Notes under the pieces: model-generated
What the model was told of the DNA's origin: nothing
Databases searched by the model: none
The model's input: the letters and a program-made list of their open reading frames with translations, nothing else
NCBI RefSeq assembly: GCF_010686655.1
Contig: NZ_JAAGVY010000010.1
Span: forward strand, 62,001-126,000
DNA length: 64,000 bases
From: Cryomorpha ignava
Lineage (GTDB): Bacteria > Bacteroidota > Bacteroidia > Flavobacteriales_D > Cryomorphaceae
Direction of reading: 5' to 3'
Translations under genes and position numbers: made by a program
In this document: positions 8,214 through 17,084 of the stretch, in pieces
How the letters are laid out: every line of letters starts with the position of its first letter
Numbering within the stretch: the stretch's first letter is position 1

Positions 8214-8263
8214 TCGCTTAAAAATGCAGATTTTTGCGGTCTTAAAATCAAGCTAGTTATATT

Positions 8264-9463
8264 ATGCCGCATCTATCGCGAAAAGCCGCAGAAATGCCTG
8301 CTTCGCCCATTCGAAAATTAATGCCTTACGCAAACATTGCGCGAGCTGCAGGTAAAAACATTCTTCACCTCAATATCGGCCAACCCGACATCAAGACACC
8401 CGAAGTGGTGCTGGAGCGCATGAAAAATATCAAGCGTGAGGTTATTGAGTACAGCAGTTCTGAAGGCTTTCCAGAATACCGCACTAAGCTGTCGGCATAC
8501 TACAAAAAACATGGCATTCCGGTAGAAACTGAGCATATTATGATCACCACAGGTGGTTCTGAAGCGCTTACTTTTACCATGATGACTTGCTTTGATCCGG
8601 GCGACGAGGTTATTATCCCCGAGCCGTATTATGCCAACTACAGTGGTTTTTCTACTATGGCAGGTGTAACGGTTCAGCCGATTACAGCTACAATCAAAAA
8701 TGGTTTTGCGCTGCCAAAAGCAGAAGCTTTTGAAAGGCTTATCAACGAAAAAACAAAAGGGATTCTTATTTGTAATCCGGGAAATCCTACGGGATACTTA
8801 TACTCCAAAGAAGAAATTCAGGCGATTGCCGATTTGTGCAGAACCCACGACCTCTACCTGATTGCCGATGAGGTTTATCGCGAGTTTTGCTACGACGGAG
8901 CGCAACCTTTCAGCGCATTCAACCTGAAAGACATGGACGAGAACACGATTTTGATCGATTCTGTTTCAAAAAGATACTCTATGTGCGGCGCGAGAATAGG
9001 TGCTTTGATTACACGCAACAAAGCCGTATACAATGCGGCAATGAAGTTTGCACAAGCCCGCCTTAGCCCACCTACTTTCGGACAAATTGCAGCTGAAGCA
9101 GCACTTGAAACACCACAATCGTATTTTGACGACGTGATTACAGAATATTCGGGTCGCCGCGACTTTTTGGTTGACGGACTCAATAAAATACCAGGCGTTT
9201 TTTGCCCAAAACCAAGCGGAGCATTTTATTGCATGGCGCAGTTGCCAATAGACAGCTCTGATAAATTTTGCCAATGGCTACTTGAAGATTTCAGTTTTGA
9301 AAATGAAACGGTTATGCTCGCTCCGGGAAGTGGCTTTTACATTACCAAAGGACAGGGAGAACAGGAAGTGAGGTTGGCTTACGTGCTAAACAAAGAAGAT
9401 TTGCGCCGGGCACTTATTATACTTGAAAAAGCTTTGGAGGCTTATTCGGGAAGGACTATTTAG
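8264..9463 (+). CDS. Pyridoxal-phosphate aminotransferase, class I
   Basis: 399 residues, fold type I. Visible motifs: LNIGQPDIKTP near the N-terminus, TTGGSEAL (cofactor phosphate loop), ICNPGNPTGYLY, IADEVYREFCYDG (the Asp binding the pyridine nitrogen) and DSVSKRYSMCGARIG with the Schiff-base Lys. It transfers amino groups between amino acids and 2-oxo acids; the sequence resembles aspartate-type enzymes of COG0436, but the substrate is not decided. The start is ATG 8264, or possibly ATG 8294. The next gene but for a repeat array is a second aminotransferase of the same class. Confidence 0.9.
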   Translation: MPHLSRKAAEMPASPIRKLMPYANIARAAGKNILHLNIGQPDIKTPEVVLERMKNIKREVIEYSSSEGFPEYRTKLSAYYKKHGIPVETEHIMITTGGSEALTFTMMTCFDPGDEVIIPEPYYANYSGFSTMAGVTVQPITATIKNGFALPKAEAFERLINEKTKGILICNPGNPTGYLYSKEEIQAIADLCRTHDLYLIADEVYREFCYDGAQPFSAFNLKDMDENTILIDSVSKRYSMCGARIGALITRNKAVYNAAMKFAQARLSPPTFGQIAAEAALETPQSYFDDVITEYSGRRDFLVDGLNKIPGVFCPKPSGAFYCMAQLPIDSSDKFCQWLLEDFSFENETVMLAPGSGFYITKGQGEQEVRLAYVLNKEDLRRALIILEKALEAYSGRTI

Positions 9464-9510
9464 TTTTTGGTTTTTGGTTTTTGGTGATTGGTGATTGGTG
9501 ATTGGTTTTT
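9462..9510 (+). repeat. TTTTTGG / GTGATTG short tandem tract
   Basis: TTTTTGG units (three) followed by three GTGATTG units directly after the aminotransferase stop. A related tract lies at 10297-10337, at the other side of the 149-bp array, and longer TTTTTGG runs occur in the array after tmRNA. Confidence 0.7.
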
Positions 9511-9550
9511 AGATGAGGGAATAATTTTTAATTCTTTGAGTTAATCACAA

Positions 9551-10241
9551 TGTGGCCAAAAAGTTGGCTCAAAATAAAGAGTATGGAAAGATTAATAATG
9601 AATATAATTAACCCTTGAAACACCAAATTGTGCGGCGGACTCCCTTTAGGGCGGGGGCGGGGGAAGCATTTAGATTTTAATTACGGAGTCAATAATCATT
9701 GTGGCCAAAAAGTTGGCTCAAAATAAAGAGTATGGAAAGATTAATAATGAATATAATTAACCCTTGAAACACCAAATTGTGCGGTGGACTCCCTTTAGGG
9801 CGGGGGCGGGGGAAGCATTTAGATTTTAATTACGGAGTCAATAATCATTGTGGCCAAAAAGTTGGCTCAAAACAAAGAGTACGGAAAGATTAATAATGAA
9901 TATAATTAACTCTGGAAACACCAAGTTGTGCGGTGGACTCCCTTTAGGGCGGGGGCGGGGGAAGCATTTAGATTTTAATTACGGAGTCAATAATCATTGT
10001 GGCCAAAAAGTTGGCTCAAAATAAAGAGTATGGAAAGATTAATAATGAATATAATTAACCCTTGAAACACCAAATTGTGCGGTGGACTCCCTTTAGGGCG
10101 GGGGCGGGGGAAGCATTTAGATTTTAATTACGGAGTCAATAATCATTGTGGCCAAAAAGTTGGCTCAAAACAAAGAGTACGGAAAGATTAATAATGAATA
10201 TAATTAACTCTGGAAACACCAAGTTGTGCGGTGGACTCCCT
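9551..10241 (+). repeat. 149-bp tandem repeat, four full copies plus a partial
   Basis: TGTGGCCAAAAAGTTGGCTC recurs at 9551, 9700, 9849, 9998 and 10147, exactly 149 bp apart; the last copy breaks off after about 95 bp. Each unit has a CCCTTTAGGG mini-hairpin followed by GGGCGGGGGCGGGGG. Copies 3 and 5 share variants (AACAAAGAGTACGG, AACTCTGG, AAGTTG) while 1, 2 and 4 share others. The pattern suggests a late duplication of a 298-bp dimer. No unit encodes a continuous protein of note. Confidence 0.95.
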
Positions 10242-10296
10242 GCCTGCATCCGCCTAGGCACTTTGGCGAGAGGAATGCACCGGGGTGCGGGAAGGT

Positions 10297-10337
10297 TTTT
10301 GGTTTTTGGTGATTTGTTCTTGGTGTTTGGTTTTTAG
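10297..10337 (+). repeat. Second TTTTTGG tract flanking the 149-bp array
   Basis: TTTTTGGTTTTTGGTGATTTG and further GTTTGG units close the repeat region, ending in TTTTTAGATGAG, which is also present at 9508-9517. The shared right-hand edges suggest that the array and its flanks were rearranged together. Confidence 0.6.
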
Positions 10338-10428
10338 ATGAGTGAAGAGGTATTATCCTTCATCTTACAGCTTGAAGCTTAAGGCTTAAAGCTTAAAAAA
10401 GACAGTTTTTAATAAAAAAATATTGACA

Positions 10429-11625
10429 ATGGAAAATAACGTTTCAGAACTCTTAAACAGACTTAGCGAATCTGCTACCCTGGCGATGTCGCGGAAAAGC
10501 CGCGAGCTGCAGGAAAAAGGTGTAAATGTGGTAAACCTAAGTTTGGGTGAACCAGATTTTAACACTCCTATCTTTGTTAAACAAGCTGCAAAACAAGCGG
10601 TTGACGACAACTATAGCTACTATATGCCTGTAAATGGCTACGCCGATTTTAGAGAGTCGATTGCTAAAAAATTTAAGCGCGATAATAATTTGAGTTTCAC
10701 TGCCGATCAGATTGTGGTTTCTACCGGCGCCAAGCAATCAATTATAAATGTGTTGCTAAGCGTTCTCAATCCGGGCGATGAGGTTTTGCTTCCGGCTCCT
10801 TACTGGGTGTCGTATGTGGAAATGGTGAAAATGACCGGCGCAACGCCGATTGTAATTCCGAGTAGCATTGACAACGATTACAAAGTTTCTGCCGTGGATT
10901 TAGAAAAGCACATTACCGACAAAACGCGGATTTTGATGTACAGCTCGCCCTGCAACCCAAGCGGTTCGGTATTTAGCGAGACAGAATTGCGCGCTATTGC
11001 GAAAGTTGTTGAAGCAAATCCAAAGCTGATTGTAATCAGTGATGAGATTTATGAGCATATCAATTACACCAAAAATCACTTTAGCATTGGTTCAATCGAT
11101 GCGATTAAAGAACAGGTAGTAACGGTAAATGGAGTTTCAAAAGCGTATGCCATGACCGGTTACCGCATTGGTTTTATGGGTGCTCCGCTTTGGATTGCCA
11201 AGGCTTGTACAAAACTTCAGGGACAGTTTACTTCCGGTGCTTCGAGCATTTCGCAGCGCGCCGCAAAAGCGGCTATTGAGGCAAATCCTGATGATGTATC
11301 GTACATGCGCGAGAAGTTTGAGGAGCGTCGTGCCCTTGTTGGGAAAATGCTAAACGAAATAGACGGTGTGGAAATAAACAAGCCGCAAGGAGCATTCTAT
11401 ATGTTTCCAAAAGTTTCTTCGTTTTTCGGAAAGTCTTTTGGCGATACCACAATCAACAACAGCGACGATCTGGCCGAGTATATTCTGGCAGAAGGTCACG
11501 TGGCAACGGTGAGCGGTGCAGCTTTTGGTTCGCCCGAATGTCTCCGCATTTCGTATGCCGCATCTGAAGAAAACCTGATTGAAGCCGGAAAACGTCTAAA
11601 ATCTGCTTTGAATAAATTGAAATAA
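10429..11625 (+). CDS. Pyridoxal-phosphate aminotransferase, class I
   Basis: 398 residues from ATG 10429; the frame is open from a TTG six bases upstream, but ATG gives the usual N-terminus. Motifs: VNLSLGEPDFNTP, STGAKQSIINVL, SSPCNPSGSVFSE, VISDEIYEHINY and TVNGVSKAYAMTGYRIGF with the cofactor Lys. It resembles bacterial class I aspartate aminotransferases, and aspartate is the likely amino donor. Its stop TAA is followed directly by the heptose-kinase-like ATG at 11626, so the two are probably co-transcribed. Confidence 0.9.
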   Translation: MENNVSELLNRLSESATLAMSRKSRELQEKGVNVVNLSLGEPDFNTPIFVKQAAKQAVDDNYSYYMPVNGYADFRESIAKKFKRDNNLSFTADQIVVSTGAKQSIINVLLSVLNPGDEVLLPAPYWVSYVEMVKMTGATPIVIPSSIDNDYKVSAVDLEKHITDKTRILMYSSPCNPSGSVFSETELRAIAKVVEANPKLIVISDEIYEHINYTKNHFSIGSIDAIKEQVVTVNGVSKAYAMTGYRIGFMGAPLWIAKACTKLQGQFTSGASSISQRAAKAAIEANPDDVSYMREKFEERRALVGKMLNEIDGVEINKPQGAFYMFPKVSSFFGKSFGDTTINNSDDLAEYILAEGHVATVSGAAFGSPECLRISYAASEENLIEAGKRLKSALNKLK

Positions 11626-12627
11626 ATGAATGAATCGTCGCTGAAACAGCTTTTTGATGGTTTTAATCAAGTAACCGCTTTGATTATAGGCGATGTAATG
11701 ATCGACTCGTACCTCTGGGGGCGCGTAGATCGCATATCGCCCGAAGCTCCTGTGCCGGTGGTGCAGGTTACCAAAAAAGAAAACCGCCTGGGAGGCGCTG
11801 CCAACGTGGCTCTAAACGTGGCTTCGCTTGGTGCCAAACCCATTATCTGCGCCGTAGTTGGCGATGATTTAAACGGTGGCATTTTTGAAGATTTACTCAG
11901 TGAAGGCAACATGAGCACCGCCGGAATTGTACATTCTACGGCGCGACCAACCACCGTCAAAACAAGGGTTATCAGCAGCCAACAGCATATAGTGCGTGTT
12001 GATGAAGAATCGCTAAATCCGCTCAACAGTGCGGAAGAAACCGAGTTTATCACACGGATTACTTCGCTGATAGAAAACGAAAAGCCGAGCGTTGTAATTT
12101 TTGAAGATTACAATAAAGGGGTGCTTACACCGCGGGTTATCGAAGAAGTAATTGCTGTGGCTAAAGCCAATAATATTCCAACAGCGGTAGACCCAAAAAA
12201 AGACAATTTCTTTGCTTACAAAGGAGTGACTCTGTTTAAGCCAAACCTAAAGGAATTGGTGGAAGGGCTGAAAGTTGATATCGACAAGAAAGACCGCGCC
12301 TCACTGGAATCTGCGGTTGAAAAGCTGGAAGAGATTCTCAACAACCGAATCTCGCTAATTACCCTTAGCGAGCAGGGTGTTTATGTAAAAGACAATGGTG
12401 GCAATCATCACCTTCCGGCGCATATTCGAAATATTTCGGATGTATCTGGCGCAGGAGATACGGTGATTAGTGTGGCGGCACTTTGCTTAGCTCAAAATTT
12501 AAAAAGCGAAACCATGGCTACTTTGGCCAATCTGGCGGGTGGCCTCGTTTGCGAAGAGGTTGGCGTAGTGCCTATTGACAAGCAACGGCTATTTGAAGAA
12601 TCGCGTAAGCTGATAGTGAAAGATTGA
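11626..12627 (+). CDS. RfaE1-type D-beta-D-heptose 7-phosphate kinase (PfkB family)
   Basis: 333 residues, PfkB carbohydrate-kinase fold. The N-terminus VTALIIGDVMIDSYLWGRVDRISPEAPVPVV and the sugar-binding LGGAANVALNVASLG are typical of RfaE domain I, and ISDVSGAGDTVISVAAL near residue 270 is the PfkB anion hole with the catalytic Asp. The C-terminal nucleotidyltransferase half found in E. coli HldE is absent, so this is the stand-alone kinase form used in ADP-heptose synthesis. A different sugar substrate is possible. Confidence 0.85.
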   Translation: MNESSLKQLFDGFNQVTALIIGDVMIDSYLWGRVDRISPEAPVPVVQVTKKENRLGGAANVALNVASLGAKPIICAVVGDDLNGGIFEDLLSEGNMSTAGIVHSTARPTTVKTRVISSQQHIVRVDEESLNPLNSAEETEFITRITSLIENEKPSVVIFEDYNKGVLTPRVIEEVIAVAKANNIPTAVDPKKDNFFAYKGVTLFKPNLKELVEGLKVDIDKKDRASLESAVEKLEEILNNRISLITLSEQGVYVKDNGGNHHLPAHIRNISDVSGAGDTVISVAALCLAQNLKSETMATLANLAGGLVCEEVGVVPIDKQRLFEESRKLIVKD

Positions 12628-12669
12628 TTTACAATAAAAAGGATGGACACCGCAACAATTTAGGCCAAA

Positions 12670-13425
12670 ATGACTTCTACTACCGAAGATCGAAAAATGA
12701 AGCACGATAAAATAACCCCTTACAATACAGACCAATCTAAAAAAGAGCAGGTCGCGAAAATGTTTGACAACATTTCGGGTAAGTACGACTTTCTGAATCA
12801 TTTTTTCTCGGTGGGTATTGACAAAAGATGGCGCAAAAAGGCAATTAAGGAGCTCGCGGAACTACAGCCGAAAAAGATTTTGGATGTGGCTACCGGCACC
12901 GGCGATTTTGCCTTTGAGGCCATGAAGCTAAATCCTGAAAAACTTGTGGGTATTGATATCTCTGACGGAATGCTTGAAGTAGGCCGGAAGAAAATAAAAG
13001 AGCGCGGACTAGAAGGAAAAATGGAATTTAAAAATGCTGATAGTGAAGCATTGCCATTTTCTGACAATCAATTTGATGCAGTAACAGTGAGTTTTGGCGT
13101 AAGAAATTTTCAAAACCTAATTCCGGGATTGAGCGAAATTTACCGGGTATTAAAACCCGGAGGGAAAGCTGTGATATTAGAGTTCAGTAAGCCGAAAGGA
13201 TTTCCACTTAAGCAAGTCTACTTCGCTTATTTTAAGCTTATTATGCCAACGATTGGCAAAATAATCTCGAAAGATAAATCGGCATATAGTTACTTACCGC
13301 AATCTGTTCTCGCATTCCCCGAAGGGAAAGAATTTGAAGACATTCTTCAAAAAGTGGGATTTAAATCGCAAAAAACGATGCCTGTAACCGGTGGAATAGC
13401 TTCCATTTATACAGCTCAAAAATAA
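12670..13425 (+). CDS. ubiE: Demethylmenaquinone methyltransferase
   Basis: 251 residues. The class I SAM motif ILDVATGTGDFAFEA lies near residue 72. The UbiE/MenG signatures are KYDFLNHFFSVGIDKRWR at the N-terminus and a C-terminal half with RNFQNLIPGLSEIYRVLKPGG and SYLPQSVLAFP. It methylates demethylmenaquinone in menaquinone synthesis; Bacteroidota usually have only menaquinone, so menG would be an equally fitting symbol. Start is ATG 12670, or the ATG at 12700. The PorT-like gene follows 44 bp later, an order common in this phylum. Confidence 0.93.
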   Translation: MTSTTEDRKMKHDKITPYNTDQSKKEQVAKMFDNISGKYDFLNHFFSVGIDKRWRKKAIKELAELQPKKILDVATGTGDFAFEAMKLNPEKLVGIDISDGMLEVGRKKIKERGLEGKMEFKNADSEALPFSDNQFDAVTVSFGVRNFQNLIPGLSEIYRVLKPGGKAVILEFSKPKGFPLKQVYFAYFKLIMPTIGKIISKDKSAYSYLPQSVLAFPEGKEFEDILQKVGFKSQKTMPVTGGIASIYTAQK

Positions 13426-13469
13426 ATCTTTCGTAAATTCGTTCTACAAGCGATCAAAATAAACCATCC

Positions 13470-14183
13470 TTGCGAAAAATACTCATCATAGGCGTTTTAA
13501 TTCTTACATCAACTGCGGCATTTTCACAGGGAGCCTATAAACCTATAAATCTGGGTACTTTCGACAGAAAGGTTTACCATTTTGGCTTTTTACTCGGCTT
13601 CAATTCTGCCGATGTTTATATAGACCGCAAGAGCGATTTTGCCTCGCAAGATTCGCTGCTGAGTTTAAATTCCAAAAACCAATCTGGTTTTAATCTCGGA
13701 ATTGTCGCAGCATATCACTTTAACAAAAATATTTCAGTTCGGTTTTTACCCACATTGAGCTTTGAAGACAGAGTGCTCAACTATGTTTTTTACGCCGGGC
13801 CAGATAGCACTACGCGATATGAGAAGCGGATAGAATCTACGTATATTGACTTTCCAATAAACTTTAAATTCAGGACAGACCGCCTTCGGAATTCGGCTTT
13901 TTACGCACTTGCCGGCGGGCGGTACCGCATTAATATGCAGAGTGAGAAAGATGTAAAAAACGAAGTTGCTGACAAGATTTTGGTAAAGACTGATAATAAT
14001 GATTTTGCTGTGGAGTTTGGCGGTGGTGTTGATCTCTACTTGCAGTATTTCAAATTTGGTATCGAATTAAAAATGGTCGTTGGAGTCAAAAATCTACTGA
14101 TTCCGGAAGCTACGCAATTCTCAAATCCTTTGGAATCTTTGCGCAGTCGTACACTTTTGATCAGCTTCACTTTTGAAGGATAA
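13470..14183 (+). CDS. porT: PorT-like outer membrane beta-barrel protein of the type IX system
   Basis: 237 residues with a signal peptide (MRKILIIGVLILTSTAAFSQ). The rest is an 8-strand-like barrel with alternating hydrophobic strands (HFGFLLGFNSADVYI, FNLGIVAAYHFNKNISVRFLP, FAVEFGGGVDLYLQYFKFGI) ending in a terminal aromatic strand (LLISFTFEG). Length and location after ubiE match PorT of the type IX secretion system, which exports proteins with the C-terminal sorting domain seen at 6200-6441. The start is a TTG at 13470; there is no ATG before the signal peptide. Confidence 0.75.
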   Translation: MRKILIIGVLILTSTAAFSQGAYKPINLGTFDRKVYHFGFLLGFNSADVYIDRKSDFASQDSLLSLNSKNQSGFNLGIVAAYHFNKNISVRFLPTLSFEDRVLNYVFYAGPDSTTRYEKRIESTYIDFPINFKFRTDRLRNSAFYALAGGRYRINMQSEKDVKNEVADKILVKTDNNDFAVEFGGGVDLYLQYFKFGIELKMVVGVKNLLIPEATQFSNPLESLRSRTLLISFTFEG

Positions 14184-14186
14184 TTT

Positions 14187-15734
14187 ATGTCAGATTTTAT
14201 TGATATAACTATAAGTCCCGAGTGGGCTCAAGACCCCATTGAGATTGAAAAAGCACTGCGCCAAAAAGGAAAGAAGCCCGATTTCGGATTTGAAGTAATC
14301 AAACGATCAATTGACGCAAGGCGCAAACCGGTGGTTTTTCAGCTGCGGTGCGCCATTTTCCCGAAAGGAAAACCAACAAAAAGCCAAATACCGGAATTAC
14401 ATATTCATAATGTTTCAAACGCAACAGAGGTTTTTATAGTTGGCAGCGGTCCTTGCGGACTTTTTGCAGCTGTAGAACTTATTGAGCTGGGCTATAAACC
14501 GATTATTATGGAGCGCGGCAAAGATGTGCGTTCACGTCGCCGCGACTTAGCTTCTCTAAATCGCGAAGGCATCGTTAACCCCGAATCGAATTACTGCTTT
14601 GGCGAAGGCGGCGCCGGAACCTACAGCGACGGAAAACTTTATACCCGCTCAAAAAAGCGTGGAAGTGTAGACCGTATTCTCAATTACCTGGTTGCTTTTG
14701 GCGCTCCTCCTGACATCTTGATCGACGCCCACCCTCATATTGGCACCAACAAACTGCCCAAGCTTATTGAAGCAGTGCGCCAGTACATCATCGATTGCGG
14801 CGGCGAGGTGCGTTTTGATACCAAACTTACAGATATTAAAATTGCCGATAATGCGATTTCGAAAATTGAGATAAACGGCAATGAGTGGCACGATTGCAAG
14901 GCATTGATACTCGCTACGGGCCACTCGGCGCGTGATATTTTTTATATGCTTTATGGCAGAAATGTGCTTATTGAAGCAAAACCTTTTGCGCTCGGCGTTC
15001 GTGTAGAGCATCCGCAGGAAGTTATTGACAGCATTCAGTACAAATGCGAAACCCGTGGAGAATATTTGCCGCCTGCTTCATACAGCCTTGTGCATCAGAT
15101 TGAAAACAAAGGTGTTTATTCGTTTTGCATGTGCCCGGGTGGCATTATTGCTCCATGCGCCACCGCTCCCGGCGAGGTGGTAACCAATGGTTGGTCGCCT
15201 TCAAAGCGTAATAATCCCTACGCCAATTCCGGGATGGTTGTAGCTATCGATCCCGAATCTTACGACCCCAAAAACACGGGAAATCCGCTTAAAGCTTTGG
15301 AATATCAAAAGCAGGTTGAAAAAGCTGCTTTCATAATGGGCGGCGGCTTACAGACAGCTCCGGCGCAGCGGCTTGTAGATTTCACTCGCGATAAGGTGAG
15401 TACTGATCTTCCCAAATGCAGCTATCAGCCGGGCGTAAACTCTGTAGATTTGGCAGAATGTCTTCCTTATGAAGTCCATTTCAGACTCAAGGAAGCACTT
15501 CAAGTTTTTGGCAAGAAAATGCACGGCTACTATACCAATGAAGCGATTTTGGTTGCCACCGAATCGCGCACTTCATCGCCCATCCGCATTCCGCGAAATG
15601 AAAATTTGGAGCATCCGCAGGTACGTGGTTTATTCCCTTCCGGGGAAGGTGCCGGATACGCTGGCGGAATTGTTTCTGCTGCCATTGATGGCCAGAAATC
15701 TGCGGAAGCTGTGGCTGTTAGGTTGAAGAGATGA
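14187..15734 (+). CDS. FAD-dependent dehydrogenase of the COG2509 type
   Basis: 515 residues. An N-terminal domain of about 80 residues precedes the FAD dinucleotide motif FIVGSGPCGLFAAVELIELG (near residue 88). Further signatures are NYCFGEGGAGTYSDGKLYTR, LILATGHSARDIF and a C-terminal GLFPSGEGAGYAGGIVSAAID that closes the FAD site. The family is widespread and uncharacterised, sometimes annotated as NAD(P)/FAD-dependent oxidoreductase. It begins three bases after the PorT stop, suggesting a shared transcript, although a functional tie is unclear. Confidence 0.85.
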   Translation: MSDFIDITISPEWAQDPIEIEKALRQKGKKPDFGFEVIKRSIDARRKPVVFQLRCAIFPKGKPTKSQIPELHIHNVSNATEVFIVGSGPCGLFAAVELIELGYKPIIMERGKDVRSRRRDLASLNREGIVNPESNYCFGEGGAGTYSDGKLYTRSKKRGSVDRILNYLVAFGAPPDILIDAHPHIGTNKLPKLIEAVRQYIIDCGGEVRFDTKLTDIKIADNAISKIEINGNEWHDCKALILATGHSARDIFYMLYGRNVLIEAKPFALGVRVEHPQEVIDSIQYKCETRGEYLPPASYSLVHQIENKGVYSFCMCPGGIIAPCATAPGEVVTNGWSPSKRNNPYANSGMVVAIDPESYDPKNTGNPLKALEYQKQVEKAAFIMGGGLQTAPAQRLVDFTRDKVSTDLPKCSYQPGVNSVDLAECLPYEVHFRLKEALQVFGKKMHGYYTNEAILVATESRTSSPIRIPRNENLEHPQVRGLFPSGEGAGYAGGIVSAAIDGQKSAEAVAVRLKR

Positions 15735-16022
15735 TTTACGATTTACACTGTGCTTCAACATTTTTATCAATGTGGAAAACGTATTACTTGAAAAATCAAA
15801 TACAAGTGGAACCTTCAAAAACAAAACCCAAATCGAAAAATATCGTCTTCAGACTTTATAAAAAATAGCTCGTTTTGAGATTACCATAATTCACTACATT
15901 TATTTATTTTAAAATGTGAAACACTGTCTGACAAATTCTCGAACATGGATTCTTACCGAGATGCAAGAGGCGAAAAGCTTTACTAAAAATGAATATCTCA
16001 CTATATTTCGTAAATTCATAAA
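15735..16022. other. Intergenic region before the PIN toxin
   Basis: No ORF or RNA gene is visible in these 288 bp. TATATTTC at about 16008-16015 resembles a Bacteroidota -7 box and lies 8 bp upstream of the toxin ATG, a plausible promoter for that module. Confidence 0.4.
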
Positions 16023-16487
16023 ATGAAAAAGCTGCGAATATATCTGGACACTTCAGTTTTCGGAGGGTATTTCGATAAAGAATTTAGCGAATTTACAAAG
16101 CCACTATTCAAGCGAATAATAAATGGTGAATTTACGATACTATTGTCTACAATGTTGGACGAGGAATTGGAATTTGCACCTGCACGGATGAAGCAACTTA
16201 TTTTAAAAGTAGAAAATGTTTACACCGAATTTCTGGAAGATAAGGACGAGGCAATTAACTTGGCAACTGAATATATCGTAGAAAAAGTAGTTGGAGAAAC
16301 CAGTTATGCAGATTGTTTGCATATAGTGCTCGCGACAATATACCAAGCGGATTTGCTTTTAAGCTGGAATTTTAAGCATGTCGTAAACATCGAGCGGATA
16401 CGTGGCTACAATTCTATAAATATTAAAAATGGGTATAAACAATTGGAAATCCGCTCACCAAGAGATATAATGAATTATGGAAACTAA
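16023..16487 (+). CDS. PIN-domain protein, probable toxin (VapC-like)
   Basis: 154 residues. The N-terminal LRIYLDTSVFGGYFD holds the first PIN-domain Asp; further acidic positions lie in LLSTMLDEELE and TSYADCLHIVLATI, and the C-terminal LLSWNFKHVVNIERIRGYN is the final strand with the last acidic/polar site of this PIN subgroup. It is predicted to cleave RNA. A small gene overlaps its end by 11 nt in the plus direction, giving a toxin-first module. No transmembrane segment or signal is seen. Confidence 0.8.
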   Translation: MKKLRIYLDTSVFGGYFDKEFSEFTKPLFKRIINGEFTILLSTMLDEELEFAPARMKQLILKVENVYTEFLEDKDEAINLATEYIVEKVVGETSYADCLHIVLATIYQADLLLSWNFKHVVNIERIRGYNSINIKNGYKQLEIRSPRDIMNYGN

Positions 16488-16641
16488 AACAGAAAAAGAC
16501 TTTGATGCAGTTAAATTTGCAAGAATGCAAAAAGACAGATTGAGCGCGATGTTTGCCAAAATGACGAAAGAAGAAATTTTGGAGTATTTAAAGCGAAAAA
16601 GCTTAGAAAGAGGTCGTATAGAATCCTCTACCAAAAGCTGA
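16477..16641 (+). CDS. Small probable antitoxin partner of the PIN protein
   Basis: 54 residues from ATG 16477, overlapping the PIN gene by 11 nt. The sequence METKTEKDFDAVKFARMQKD followed by RLSAMFAKMTKEEILEYL is a highly charged helix pair; MxKxEIxEYLK tails are common in short antitoxins that follow PIN genes of this subgroup. It is too short to identify by family, so the antitoxin call rests on overlap, size and charge. It probably binds and blocks the toxin. Confidence 0.6.
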   Translation: METKTEKDFDAVKFARMQKDRLSAMFAKMTKEEILEYLKRKSLERGRIESSTKS

Positions 16642-16791
16642 TCCAGTTGCGATAGCGAACTCATCAGTAACAAAGGTATCACATTTACTCTCACAGAAAT
16701 ACCTGCGCAGCCGCCCCTACTTTGCCCATTGTTGATTATTTTGAGCATACCGCTTAGAAGCACAGAGACATAATTTTGAAAAACAAGTATA

Positions 16792-17004
16792 ATGACTACT
16801 AAACTTACGCTGACACTTGAAAAGCCCGTTGTCGAGCGAGCCAAATAATACGCTAAAAACACAGGTAGAAGTTTGTCTGCCATAATTGAAAACTATCTTG
16901 ATAGTCTCACGCAAGAAACCAACGTTGCTGAACTATCACCAAAGTTGAAAAAAATCGTTGGAGTTGCAAATTTTCCAAAAGATTTTGACGAAAAAAAGCA
17001 CTAA
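16792..17004 (+). pseudogene. DUF6364-type RHH antitoxin gene with an internal stop
   Basis: The frame reads MTTKLTLTLEKPVVERAK, then TAA at 16846-16848, then YAKNTGRSLSAIIENYLDSL and a tail with LKKIVGVANFPKDF. The whole matches a ribbon-helix-helix antitoxin of DUF6364 type, which normally has a Lys or Tyr at the stop position. The PIN toxin that usually follows is absent: the next gene is a minus-strand methylase. The unit is a decayed toxin-antitoxin module, unless the stop is a sequence error. Confidence 0.75.
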
Positions 17005-17084
17005 GATTAGTCCTATAACAGAAACGCTTATAACCTTTGAAGTTTGGATCAGCCTTTTCAAACGCACTAATAAAACCATTGAAA

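Noticed and set aside
8094-8321. Plus-strand 75-codon frame across the terminator
   Set aside because: It contains the 8179-8213 terminator and runs into the aminotransferase start in another frame.
9560-10330. G-quadruplex array in the 149-bp repeats
   Set aside because: Each unit has three runs of three or more G close together, short of the usual four; kept only as a description.
16455-16883. Minus-strand 142-codon frame across the toxin-antitoxin region
   Set aside because: It overlaps the PIN partner and the broken antitoxin on the other strand and shows no protein-like pattern.
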